The notes under the pieces are model-generated. The model searched no databases. It had not been told where the DNA came from and saw only the letters and a list, made by a program, of their open reading frames with translations. Positions 9,420 through 17,794 of a stretch of 48,602 bases of DNA are shown here, piece by piece. The stretch is from Gammaproteobacteria bacterium (GTDB lineage: Bacteria; Pseudomonadota; Gammaproteobacteria; SZUA-152): NCBI GenBank assembly GCA_011321815.1, contig DROS01000042.1:1-48602 (forward strand), read 5' to 3'. Position numbers and translations under genes: made by a program. Each line of letters opens with the position of its first letter. Position 1 is the first letter of the stretch.

Positions 9420-10656
9420 GGCGCAGATCCATTGTGTGATTGCTTGATGGGTTCGTCGGTGGTACCAAGGCTTGTATCGTATATTTATCACCTACACGCA
9501 GCATGGAATTATGTACACCCAATGGGCTCAGTACCTGGTCCGGGTTAGTGGGGTCGCTCCGCCATTTTCCATCAATAATCAGGCGGTACTGGTATTCTCC
9601 CGCAGGCGCAAAAAATATTTTATGTATGGTGTTGTTTTCCTGAACAGTTTCAACATCCTTATCCGGCACCCAGTCATTAAAATCACCGGCCAGTTTTAGG
9701 TTGAGGGTCATATAATTTTTATAAGTGAGTTCAACCCGGTGTAGCTTGCCGATACCGTTATTTTTTTCGGGATACGCCGTTTGCAGGCCGCTTTTTTGGG
9801 TGCTGGCAGTTACCGCAGGTGCAGTAAGTGTAGGTGATTGTTCAATGGCGTCAATGCGACTACTCAGCCAGGGCGTTTCAGCCGGTACGGCGGGTTTTTC
9901 GTTTGTGGAGCGGCGAATGATTTCATTGGCCAACTCCTGATAGTCTTTGCTGGCGATGGATTTTTTATCAAATTGGATAATGGACTGACCCGCACACACG
10001 GCTTCCTTGAGCCGTACTGTGCTGTGAATCAGGGAGGGCAATACGTTTTCCCCATATTGCTCCCAGATACCCAGCAAAAATTTTCGGCAGAGACGGGTGC
10101 GCTTGTCGACCAATGTCGGCAGTATATTGATTTCGATATCGAGCCCGTATTTTTGTGCAACCAAATCCACTGTATCGCCAAGACGCTCGATGCCATCAAT
10201 GGCAAACAGGCTCATGTCGATGGGAACGATTACCCGGTTTGCAGCGCGTATGGCGTTAATGGACAGCAGGCTGAGTGATGGCGGACAGTCAATAATCACA
10301 AAGTCATAAATGGACTCCACAGCTTGCAAATGGTCAGCAAGTTGTCGTTCACGTTTGGGCATGTCCGCAAGTACGTGCTCAATTGCCGCTAATGAAATGG
10401 TCGCGGGTACCAAATCGACCCCTGCGGTGACGTTCATGATGATGGCTTCCACCAGAGGAAAATCCAGGGCAAACACCTCATACAGCCCGGGCTCATCCTG
10501 CTTGCGCTGTCCCAGCCCCAGGGATGCGTGACCCTGGGGGTCGGTATCCACCAGCAGGGTGCGCAGGCCTTTTTCACCCAGGCCTGCCGCCAGATTAATC
10601 GCCGTTGTTGTTTTGCCGCAGCCACCCTTTTGGTTTGCAATCGCCACAATATTCAT
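9400..10656 (-). CDS. ParA-family ATPase fused to a C-terminal CBM48/AMPK-type glycogen-binding domain
   Basis: A 418-residue cytoplasmic ATPase. Residues 1-245 are a ParA/MinD-family domain: deviant Walker A KGGCGKTT (10-17), Walker A' LLVDTDPQG, Walker B FVIIDCPPS. A Pro/Thr/Ala-rich linker follows (about 250-303). Residues 305-389 match a CBM48 (AMPK beta-type) carbohydrate-binding module: LAGDFNDWVP, an aromatic GEYQYRLIIDGKW, DPTNP and the closing NSMLRV. ParA ATPases form dynamic gradients that position DNA or large cargoes; CBM48 binds alpha-glucans. A glycogen- or polysaccharide-positioning role is my inference. ATG 10656 is preferred because the ATPase fold begins there and AGGA lies upstream; the open frame runs 102 codons further but is covered by the small HTH gene, whose stop overlaps as ATGA. 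Confidence 0.88.
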   Translation of the reverse strand: MNIVAIANQKGGCGKTTTAINLAAGLGEKGLRTLLVDTDPQGHASLGLGQRKQDEPGLYEVFALDFPLVEAIIMNVTAGVDLVPATISLAAIEHVLADMPKRERQLADHLQAVESIYDFVIIDCPPSLSLLSINAIRAANRVIVPIDMSLFAIDGIERLGDTVDLVAQKYGLDIEINILPTLVDKRTRLCRKFLLGIWEQYGENVLPSLIHSTVRLKEAVCAGQSIIQFDKKSIASKDYQELANEIIRRSTNEKPAVPAETPWLSSRIDAIEQSPTLTAPAVTASTQKSGLQTAYPEKNNGIGKLHRVELTYKNYMTLNLKLAGDFNDWVPDKDVETVQENNTIHKIFFAPAGEYQYRLIIDGKWRSDPTNPDQVLSPLGVHNSMLRVGDKYTIQALVPPTNPSSNHTMDLRHVKNNP

Positions 10657-10841
10657 AAAATATCCTGATTTAGTGGGGTACCGCCGGTGTATTGTTGACT
10701 TTTTTGCGGAAAGTCCATCAGGAGTGTGATGTTTTTGTGAATGCGCTGCACTGGGCCGGTTTTTCGCCAATAACTGAGTTGGCGCTGGTTGAGCCCGGTG
10801 ATGCATAGCACCTGCTGACAGGTATGACCTGTTTTGTTCAT
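10653..10841 (-). CDS. Mini MerR-like helix-turn-helix protein
   Basis: A 62-residue protein whose first 30 residues (CQQVLCITGLNQRQLSYWRK) resemble the helix-turn-helix start of MerR-type regulators, where the pattern is I/V-x-x-I-T-G-x-S-x-R-x-L-x-Y-W. The usual wing (Gly/Arg-rich, then a Tyr) is not evident after KTGPV, so it is either a minimal version or a truncated or frameshifted descendant of a longer regulator. Its TGA overlaps the ParA ATG as ATGA at 10653-10656, which strongly supports translation. It is the first gene of the operon and a likely autoregulator. Confidence 0.65.
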   Translation of the reverse strand: MNKTGHTCQQVLCITGLNQRQLSYWRKTGPVQRIHKNITLLMDFPQKSQQYTGGTPLNQDIL

Positions 10842-11104
10842 CCCTTCCCCCCATTATTTTTTTAGTGCCACGATCCTGTGATGGCTGCTGTTGTTCGCAG
10901 TTTACTGTCAACAACGTGTGGTTGATGTCTGTCAGGATCGGTGCAGTGTGGGTGGTGGCCAAAAAATGTCAAGAAAAAAGCAGATAAAAAATGCCATTTT
11001 TGTTCATTTTAGTGCTATGCGCATTTTGCCTGCTGCCATAAAACCCCAACTTATAATCTTAAATAAAGAATAAGGAATCAATAAATATTATTTTTTTAAA
11101 TAAG

Positions 11105-11220
11105 GGTGGGCTGCTAATGTGTATTCCACATGACCCCTACATGTGACTGCTACGCAGATCTGATTACTGCTACTGACGATCTGACAAAAACCGCAACGCC
11201 CCCATCGTTGCGGTTTTTTG
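11105..11220 (+). ncRNA. Candidate small RNA ending in a strong intrinsic terminator
   Basis: The flanking genes point away from each other, yet the region contains a textbook terminator (11186-11219). Upstream of it are further stems: ATGTG/CACAT (11117-11131), and CAGATC (11155-11160) with GATCTG (11178-11183). A TATAAT at 11052-11057 could be part of a promoter, but no well-spaced -35 is obvious. Start and strand are uncertain, because the terminator's A and T tracts make it symmetrical. I do not recognise a known sRNA family. Confidence 0.4.
11186..11219 (+). terminator. Intrinsic terminator, possibly bidirectional
   Basis: CCGCAACG (11191-11198) pairs perfectly with CGTTGCGG (11206-11213) over a seven-base loop. 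It is preceded by AAAAA and followed by TTTTTT. Confidence 0.75.
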
Positions 11221-11353
11221 TTGCGGGGGTTAATCATTGCGATGCCTGCGCGTATCCCGGTTAAAATTTTTTAGGTTCAAAAAGGCTTTGAACATTTTCG
11301 TGTGGCAGGTAATATACCGGTGTACCCCGAATTAGGGAGGGGGGGAAAGTGTT

Positions 11354-11385
11354 TGCCCTGACGAGTTCAGGGCATACGCTTTTTT
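11354..11385 (+). terminator. Second terminator-like hairpin upstream of the invertase gene
   Basis: TGCCCTGA (11354-11361) pairs with TCAGGGCA (11367-11374) over a five-base loop, and a run of six T starts five bases later. It could terminate a short transcript or act as a leader attenuator for the invertase gene. Confidence 0.5.
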
Positions 11386-11659
11386 AAGTACGCGACTGAT
11401 GACTTTTCAGTTCATCACCTTTTTCTCTTTCTGCTTTTGCATATTATCACCCAAAGTTTTCTGGTATTTTTTACCGGTTGATTTGTGTGGGCTTTAGGCT
11501 GCTGATCAGGAATTCTCTGGCTTTCCAGAACTGAGCGACTGGGTTAGCGTACTTCCGCGAGATGTACAGTATTATCCTGCATGGTCGATGTTGATTTCGA
11601 GCAGGAGTGTTTAACTTGATAGCAAACGACAATATGACAATCCGGGAATCTGCCAAGTA

Positions 11660-13036
11660 ATGACCTCAACCCGTACGGAAGACATTCTGAAGTCAGCTTA
11701 CGCATTGCTCGACAATGCCGTGCTGTCGTACAAGGGCGAACCGACGGGTACCGCCGCCGCACTGGATGACCGTGTCGCTGCACCGAATTACGAAGAATGT
11801 TTTGTGCGTGATTTTGTGCCCAGTGCGCTGGTGTTTTTATGCGATGGCAAGCCTGAGATCGTGCGCAACTTCCTGAAGATGGTGGTCAGCCTGCGTCACC
11901 AACAGTCGGTTATGGAGGGTCACGAACGTGCATTGGGCCTGATGCCGGCCAGTTTCCGCGTGCCAGGCGAGCAGGACAAAGACGGCAAACCCACCGCTGA
12001 CTTTGGCGAGCTGGCCATTGGCCGGGTGGCACCGGTAGACTCGGCGATGTGGTGGGTGATCCTGTTGCGTAGCTATGTGTTGGTAACCGGTGATATTGCA
12101 TTGGCCCACAGTGAGGAATTCCAGGAAAGCATGCGCTTTACCCTGGACCTGTATCTGAAAGAAAGCTTTGAAACTTCGCCCGCTATGCTGGTGCCGGACG
12201 CCTCGTTTATGATTGACCGGCGCATGGGGGTGTATGGCCATCCGCTGGAAATTCAGGCGTTACTGTATGGCATGTTAAGTACCGCGCAGGAATTATTATT
12301 ACCCACACCGGAAAATCAACGTCTGTTGTCTAACAGCAAAAAGCGCATGCAAACCCTGCGTTCTTATGTGCGCATCTATTATTGGCTGGATTCTCAACGC
12401 CTGAATGAAATTCACCGCTTTCGATCAGAAGAATTCGGTGAAGATGCCGCCAACCATCTGAACATTTATCCCGAAACCATCCCGCCCTGGATGGATGGCT
12501 GGTTGCCGCATAATAGTGGTTATCTGGTGGGAAATCTGGGCGTGGGACGTATGGATTTTCGACTGTTTTCATTTGGCAACCTGTTGGCGATTATGTTTGG
12601 CCTGACCACCGACAGGCAGGCTGAAAAAATCATGAACCTGTATGATGCACGCTGGAATGAGCTGGTGGGTGAAATGCCGTTAAAAATTGTCTATCCAGCA
12701 CTGGATGGCGATAAGTGGCGTTACACCACTGGCAGTGACCCCAAAAATGTACCCTGGTCATACCACAACGGCGGCAGCTGGCCGTGTCTGATCTGGGCGT
12801 TTGTGGGTGCCGCCGTGCGCACCGGGCGCCATGATCTTGCGCGGAAAGTCATGGCGCTTTCCATGGAAAAATTGTGCCATGACCAGTGGCCGGAATATTA
12901 CGACGGAAAGAACGGCAGCCTGATTGGGCGGCGCTCCAATCTAAAGCAAACCTGGTCAGCCAGTGCAGTGATCCTGGGGCATCAATTCCTGGAAGAGCCC
13001 GACGCCCTGGCGGTGTTCGAGTCCATTAATTTTTAA
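11660..13036 (+). CDS. GH100 alkaline/neutral invertase
   Basis: A cytoplasmic 458-residue enzyme predicted to hydrolyse sucrose to glucose and fructose. It matches GH100 over its whole length: NYEECFVRDFVPSALVFL near the N terminus, the MIDRRMGVYGHPLEIQ block (about 175-195) with the catalytic Asp described for cyanobacterial InvA, the region IPPWMDGWLP with HNSGYLVGNLG, and a C-terminal WPEYYDG with QTWSASA holding the second acidic catalytic residue. There is no signal peptide. The ATG at 11660 has only a weak GGGA upstream. It is followed 18 bases later by the HDOD gene, so the two may be co-transcribed. It lies opposite the glycogen-binding ParA operon, which may reflect shared carbohydrate biology but is not proof. 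Confidence 0.9.
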   Translation: MTSTRTEDILKSAYALLDNAVLSYKGEPTGTAAALDDRVAAPNYEECFVRDFVPSALVFLCDGKPEIVRNFLKMVVSLRHQQSVMEGHERALGLMPASFRVPGEQDKDGKPTADFGELAIGRVAPVDSAMWWVILLRSYVLVTGDIALAHSEEFQESMRFTLDLYLKESFETSPAMLVPDASFMIDRRMGVYGHPLEIQALLYGMLSTAQELLLPTPENQRLLSNSKKRMQTLRSYVRIYYWLDSQRLNEIHRFRSEEFGEDAANHLNIYPETIPPWMDGWLPHNSGYLVGNLGVGRMDFRLFSFGNLLAIMFGLTTDRQAEKIMNLYDARWNELVGEMPLKIVYPALDGDKWRYTTGSDPKNVPWSYHNGGSWPCLIWAFVGAAVRTGRHDLARKVMALSMEKLCHDQWPEYYDGKNGSLIGRRSNLKQTWSASAVILGHQFLEEPDALAVFESINF

Positions 13037-13054
13037 AAACATAAAGAAACTATT

Positions 13055-13885
13055 GTGCCATCATCTCCGATTAATCTGGAACAGCTGAATTTTCCCAAGG
13101 TCTCCCCTCAGGCGGCTAAAGTGCTCAATTATTTATCGAGTGAAGACCCGGATATGGGCGAAGTGGATAACATCATCATGCGGGACCCGGTGCTTGCAGG
13201 CACCTTGCTGCGTTATGCCAATTCACCACTGTACCGAAGCAGTGGTGAAATCAGTAACATACCCACCGCAACACGGATGATCGGCATAAAAAATGTGCGC
13301 AGTGCCGCAGTAATGACCGCCTTGCGCGCAACCTGTCCCGCAGAAAGCGAACTCACAAAAACCATTTTGCAGCACTCGCTGGGTATTGCCACACTGTGTA
13401 AATTGATCGCCAAAAAAAGCTGTCCGGCCGTAGCAGATGACCTGGAATTGCTGGGACTGATTCATGATATTGGCATGGTGGTACTGGCCTGTAATGCAGA
13501 AAATGAATACCGGGCACTGCTGGCGCGCGCCCAAGCCGAAAATATTGCCGTGGACAAGCTGGAGAAAATGGAATTTGGTTTTACTCATGACCAGATTGCT
13601 GCCAGAGCCCTGCACGAATTTCGATTGCCAAAACGGCATGAAACCGTGCTGACCCATTTTCATCAGCCGCCTGATGAAAATGAAACCGATGAGGAATTAA
13701 AAAAAGAACGTGCAGTGTTGGTATTGGCGCACCGGTTGTTGTTTGAAATACGTGGTGATGATGTTTGCAGTGAAACGCTTTTTGAGTCAACCGATGAACT
13801 CATGCACATTTTAAATCTTGATGACGCGGCAGTGGAAACGGTTCTTGAGTATGCCCGGGCACATTTGTCTGATTTTGCGGGATAG
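13055..13885 (+). CDS. HDOD-domain signalling protein
   Basis: A 276-residue protein made almost wholly of one HDOD domain (about 10-210), a helical domain related to HD phosphohydrolases but usually lacking their full metal site, found in bacterial signalling proteins. Typical sections are VDNIIMRDPVLAGTLLRYAN, SNIPTATRMIGIKNVRSAAV and the HD-like LGLIHDIGM. No enzyme domain is attached. Translation starts at GTG 13055 with a weak purine stretch upstream. It lies 18 bases after the invertase gene. Partner and output cannot be told from sequence. Confidence 0.85.
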   Translation: MPSSPINLEQLNFPKVSPQAAKVLNYLSSEDPDMGEVDNIIMRDPVLAGTLLRYANSPLYRSSGEISNIPTATRMIGIKNVRSAAVMTALRATCPAESELTKTILQHSLGIATLCKLIAKKSCPAVADDLELLGLIHDIGMVVLACNAENEYRALLARAQAENIAVDKLEKMEFGFTHDQIAARALHEFRLPKRHETVLTHFHQPPDENETDEELKKERAVLVLAHRLLFEIRGDDVCSETLFESTDELMHILNLDDAAVETVLEYARAHLSDFAG

Positions 13886-13939
13886 CCCCGCACACATTTT
13901 TCTCTTTTCACTCCTTTTCTGTTTTGGTGTTTTCCGGTT

Positions 13940-15847
13940 ATGGCTTTGATTAAATTCGATGATGTCTCCCTGGCTTTTGGGCATGTTGCCCTGCTTGACA
14001 AGGTCACCTTGCAAATTGATCCGGGGGAGCGGGTTTGCCTGCTTGGCCGCAACGGTACCGGTAAATCGACATTAATGCAGGTTTTACGGGGTGCGGTCAG
14101 TCCGGATGATGGCAGTGTGTGGCGTCAGCAAAATGTACGCATTGCCTGGCTGGCACAGGAGGTGCCCGCAGACCAGGCACAATCCGTATTTGACGTGATT
14201 ACAGCCGGACTTGAAGGTGTGGGCGCCCTGCTGGCGGAATATCACCATGTGGTATTGTCGTTGGAAGACGACGCATCGCCCGCCGTGCTGGAACGTCTTG
14301 CCGAATTACAGAGCAGGCTGGAAGCCGAAGATGGCTGGCGTCTGGAACAAAAGGTTGAAGACGTGATTTCACGGCTGGAACTGCCTGCCGATAAACGTCT
14401 GTCAGAATTATCAGGTGGGCTCAAGCGGCGGGTCATGCTGGCGCAAGCTCTGGTGGCCGAGCCGGATTTGCTGTTACTGGACGAACCCACCAACCACCTT
14501 GATCTGGCTGGCATTCAATGGCTGGAAGATTTTTTACTGGGTTGGAATGGCAGCGTGCTATTCATCACCCATGACCGGGCCTTTCTGCAAAAACTGGCCA
14601 CACGCATTGTGGAACTGGACCGTGGCCATATCAACTCCTGGCCGGGGAATTACAAAAACTACCTGCAAAAGAAAGAAGAGGCGCTGGCCATAGAAGCCGA
14701 TCATAACGCCAAATTTGATAAACGGCTGGCGCAGGAAGAGGTGTGGATACGCCAAGGTATCAAGGCGCGGCGCACCCGTAACGAAGGCCGGGTGAGGGCA
14801 TTGCAAGCTATGCGTCGTGAATACAGTGACCGGCGCAAGGTACAGGGCAAGGTAAGCCTTAATCTCGAAAATGCCGAACGCTCTGGCAAGCTGGTGGTGG
14901 AAGTGGAAAATGCCAGCGTGGGTTACGACGGCTCCACCATCGTGCGTGATTTTTCCACGCGCATTCAACGTGGTGACCGCATCGGTATTATAGGCCCCAA
15001 TGGTGCGGGAAAAACCACGTTGCTGAAGTTATTGCTGGGAGAACTGGAGCCATCGCAAGGCACAGTGCAACTTGGCACCAAGCTGGAAGTTGCCTATTTC
15101 GACCAGCAGCGTGCTGTGCTGGACCCGGAAAAAACCGTGATGGACAATCTGAACTCCGGCAGTGATACGGTTACCATCAATGGCCGTGAAAAACACATTA
15201 TCAGTTATTTACAGGATTTTTTATTTCCACCACAACGGGTGCGCTCGCCAGTATCATCGCTTTCAGGCGGAGAGCGTAACCGCCTGTTGCTGGCACGCCT
15301 GTTTACCCAGCCCGCCAATTTATTGGTAATGGATGAACCCACCAACGACCTCGATGTGGAAACCCTGGAACTGTTGGAAGAGCTGCTGAGTGAATATGCG
15401 GGAACACTATTACTGGTTAGCCATGACCGGGCTTTTCTTGATAACGTAGTGACCCGCACCCTGGTCTTTGAGGGGCAGGGTATGGTGAATGATTATGTGG
15501 GTGGGTATGATGACTGGTTGCGTCAGCGGCAACAGCCGGGCTCACCGCATGCGGTTAAAATGAAGAGACCCGGGCAAGAGAAAGCCAAAGCAGAAAAAAA
15601 ACCGGCGACAGCCAAGGTAAAAAAACTCAGTTACAAGGCACAACGGGAACTGGACGGCCTGCCGGCACGCCTTGAATCCCTGGAAACGGAACAAAACAGT
15701 TTGCAGGCACAAATCGCTGCACCCGAATTCTATCAGCGGGACAAAGATGAAATAGCCAAAACACTGGCGCAGCTTGAGCGGGTTGGCAATGAGCTTGAAC
15801 AGTGCTTTGCACGTTGGGAGGAACTGGAGGCGGAGCAAGCAGGTTGA
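13940..15847 (+). CDS. uup: ABC-F ATPase Uup
   Basis: A soluble 635-residue ABC-F protein with two ATPase cassettes and no membrane segments; ABC-F proteins act on the ribosome. Cassette 1 has Walker A GRNGTGKST, signature LSGGLKRR and Walker B LLLLDEPTNHLD. Cassette 2 has GPNGAGKTT, LSGGERNR and LLVMDEPTNDLD. The linker between them (KARRTRNEGRVRAL) is the ABC-F interdomain region. The C-terminal 80 residues, after a Lys/Ala-rich stretch, form the coiled coil that identifies Uup among ABC-F members. Uup is linked to precise transposon excision and ribosome quality control. It is transcribed alone, 55 bases after the HDOD gene. Confidence 0.93.
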   Translation: MALIKFDDVSLAFGHVALLDKVTLQIDPGERVCLLGRNGTGKSTLMQVLRGAVSPDDGSVWRQQNVRIAWLAQEVPADQAQSVFDVITAGLEGVGALLAEYHHVVLSLEDDASPAVLERLAELQSRLEAEDGWRLEQKVEDVISRLELPADKRLSELSGGLKRRVMLAQALVAEPDLLLLDEPTNHLDLAGIQWLEDFLLGWNGSVLFITHDRAFLQKLATRIVELDRGHINSWPGNYKNYLQKKEEALAIEADHNAKFDKRLAQEEVWIRQGIKARRTRNEGRVRALQAMRREYSDRRKVQGKVSLNLENAERSGKLVVEVENASVGYDGSTIVRDFSTRIQRGDRIGIIGPNGAGKTTLLKLLLGELEPSQGTVQLGTKLEVAYFDQQRAVLDPEKTVMDNLNSGSDTVTINGREKHIISYLQDFLFPPQRVRSPVSSLSGGERNRLLLARLFTQPANLLVMDEPTNDLDVETLELLEELLSEYAGTLLLVSHDRAFLDNVVTRTLVFEGQGMVNDYVGGYDDWLRQRQQPGSPHAVKMKRPGQEKAKAEKKPATAKVKKLSYKAQRELDGLPARLESLETEQNSLQAQIAAPEFYQRDKDEIAKTLAQLERVGNELEQCFARWEELEAEQAG

Positions 15848-16238
15848 CAGGGGTTGATTCAGGGCACCCTGTGTGACTGTTTTTGCAGTACGCGCATTTC
15901 CCGGGTATATGTGCCGTCATCGGGTACAGGTCGAGGGCAGTGAATTTGACGGCTTGGCTTGAGATTATACCGCTCGACCGCTATAGTTGGCGGAGAACCG
16001 AGAAAAATTGAATTGAAATGAATACCACCGCACACAAGACACACTCCGATGCCCCTTCTGGGCGGGTGTCTTTGCGTACCGCTTTTCTGCTGTCCCTGCG
16101 TCTACTGCCTTAGGGCAGACAAACTATCCCACACAATACGATTGATCCCTGTGCTGCGCGAATACGCAGATCACAGTCTATGAATATCATGTGCAATCAT
16201 CTGTTGGTAAGATGATTCTATGAACAATGGAGCAGACA
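15848..16238. other. Intergenic region upstream of leuA with a structured element
   Basis: No gene is seen. At 16036-16072, AAGACAC pairs with GTGTCTT and an inner GCCC pairs with GGGC around CTTCT. This may be the uup terminator or part of a leuA leader, although I find no leucine-rich leader peptide. Confidence 0.4.
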
Positions 16239-17777
16239 ATGAGCAAGCAGCTGATTATTTTTGATACCACTTTGCGTGACGGTGAGCAAAGCCCTGGCGC
16301 GTCCATGACCCGCGACGAAAAGGTACGCATTGCCAAAGCCCTGGAACGTATGCGAGTGGATGTGATCGAGGCCGGTTTTCCTGTTGCCAGCGAGGGTGAT
16401 TTTGAATCGGTGAAAGCGGTGGCTGATGCCATCAAAGACAGCACCGTGTGTGGTTTGGCCCGTGCGCTGGACAAGGATATTGACCGGGCCGGTGAGGCGT
16501 TGAAAGGAGCCAATTCAGCACGTATTCATACCTTCATTGCCACCTCGCCCATACACATGAAAATGAAGCTGCGTATGGAGCCGGATGCCGTGGTTGAGCA
16601 AGCGGTCCGCGCCGTGAAACGTGCGCGACAGTTTACTGATAACGTAGAATTTTCACCGGAAGATGCTGGTCGCTCCGAGCTGGATTTTTTGTGCCGGGTG
16701 CTGGAGGCAGTAATCGATGCAGGCGCCACCACGGTCAATATTCCCGACACCGTGGGTTATAACCTGCCACATCAGTTTGGCGGCCTCATTGGCAGGCTCA
16801 TGGAGCGGGTACCCAACTCGGACAAGGCGGTGTTTTCCGTGCATTGTCATAACGACCTTGGTATGGCAGTGGCCAATTCGCTGGCCGCCGTGGCACAGGG
16901 CGCACGTCAGGTGGAATGTACCATCAACGGTTTGGGTGAACGCGCCGGTAATGCCGCGTTGGAGGAAATTGTCATGGCGGTGAGTACACGGCGGGACGTA
17001 TTTGATTGCAGCGTCGACCATCTGGACCGCACACAGATCGTGCCGTGCTCGCGTCTGGTGTCGAGCATCACCGGTTTTACCGTGCAGCCCAACAAAGCCA
17101 TTGTCGGTGCCAATGCCTTTGCCCACGAATCCGGCATCCATCAGGACGGTGTGCTCAAAAGCCGCGAAACTTACGAAATCATGCGTGCTGAAGACGTGGG
17201 CTGGTCTGCCAACCGCATGGTGCTGGGCAAACATTCGGGGCGTAATGCCTTTCGCACACGTTTGCAGGAATTGGGTGTCAACTTCGCCAGTGAGGAAGAA
17301 CTCAATGCCGCCTTTGTGCGCTTCAAGGAACTCGCCGACAAAAAACATGAAATTTTTGACGATGATTTGCAGGCACTGGTGACCGAGGCCAGCCTTGAGG
17401 CCGAAAATGAACGGGTTAAACTGGTGGCGCTCAAAGTCTGTTCCGAAACGGGCGAGACCCCCAATGCTTTGGTGACACTTAAAATCGATGGCGCAGAAAA
17501 AACGGCCACGGCCTCCGGTGGCGGTCCGGTGGATGCGGCATTCAAGGCTATTGAATCGCTGGTGAACAGTGGCGCCGAATTGCAGTTATATTCGGTGAAC
17601 AACATCACCAGTGGCACGGATTCGCAAGGCGAAGTCACCGTACGTCTGGAACAGGATGGCCGTATCGTTAACGGGCAGGGCGCAGATACCGACATCGTTA
17701 TCGCCTCGGCCAAGGCCTATATCAATACCCTTAACCGGGTGCTGGCGCCGGTGGACCGGCAGCATCCCCAGGTGTAA
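16239..17777 (+). CDS. leuA: 2-isopropylmalate synthase
   Basis: Condenses acetyl-CoA with 2-ketoisovalerate in the first committed step of leucine synthesis, in the cytoplasm. The 512-residue protein has the HMGL-like TIM barrel with [15 protein letters not shown] at the N terminus (metal and substrate site), [13 protein letters not shown] and HESGIHQDG. The C-terminal third is the LeuA dimer domain for leucine feedback ([27 protein letters not shown]). ATG 16239 is chosen because GGAG lies six bases upstream; the ATG at 16227 would add four residues. The next gene starts 17 bases after the stop. Confidence 0.95.
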   Translation: MSKQLIIFDTTLRDGEQSPGASMTRDEKVRIAKALERMRVDVIEAGFPVASEGDFESVKAVADAIKDSTVCGLARALDKDIDRAGEALKGANSARIHTFIATSPIHMKMKLRMEPDAVVEQAVRAVKRARQFTDNVEFSPEDAGRSELDFLCRVLEAVIDAGATTVNIPDTVGYNLPHQFGGLIGRLMERVPNSDKAVFSVHCHNDLGMAVANSLAAVAQGARQVECTINGLGERAGNAALEEIVMAVSTRRDVFDCSVDHLDRTQIVPCSRLVSSITGFTVQPNKAIVGANAFAHESGIHQDGVLKSRETYEIMRAEDVGWSANRMVLGKHSGRNAFRTRLQELGVNFASEEELNAAFVRFKELADKKHEIFDDDLQALVTEASLEAENERVKLVALKVCSETGETPNALVTLKIDGAEKTATASGGGPVDAAFKAIESLVNSGAELQLYSVNNITSGTDSQGEVTVRLEQDGRIVNGQGADTDIVIASAKAYINTLNRVLAPVDRQHPQV

Positions 17778-17794
17778 GCGCGGGACTGACAACG

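Larger units (their letters stand above)
10842..11659. other. Long divergent intergenic region between the ParA operon and the invertase gene
   Basis: About 820 bases with no credible protein gene; short frames at 10891-11073 (plus) and 11471-11656 (minus) lack conserved features. It holds two hairpin-plus-T-tract structures, listed separately, and an AT-rich stretch with a TATAAT at 11052-11057. The promoters of the flanking divergent genes must lie here too. Confidence 0.5.

Noticed and set aside
10657-10962. N-terminal extension of the ParA-CBM48 protein by 102 residues
   Set aside because: The ParA fold begins at 10656 with an AGGA upstream. The extension is read in a different frame from the coupled HTH gene and has no conserved features.
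16036-16072. Leucine attenuator of leuA
   Set aside because: A hairpin is present, but no short frame with a run of leucine codons was found before it.
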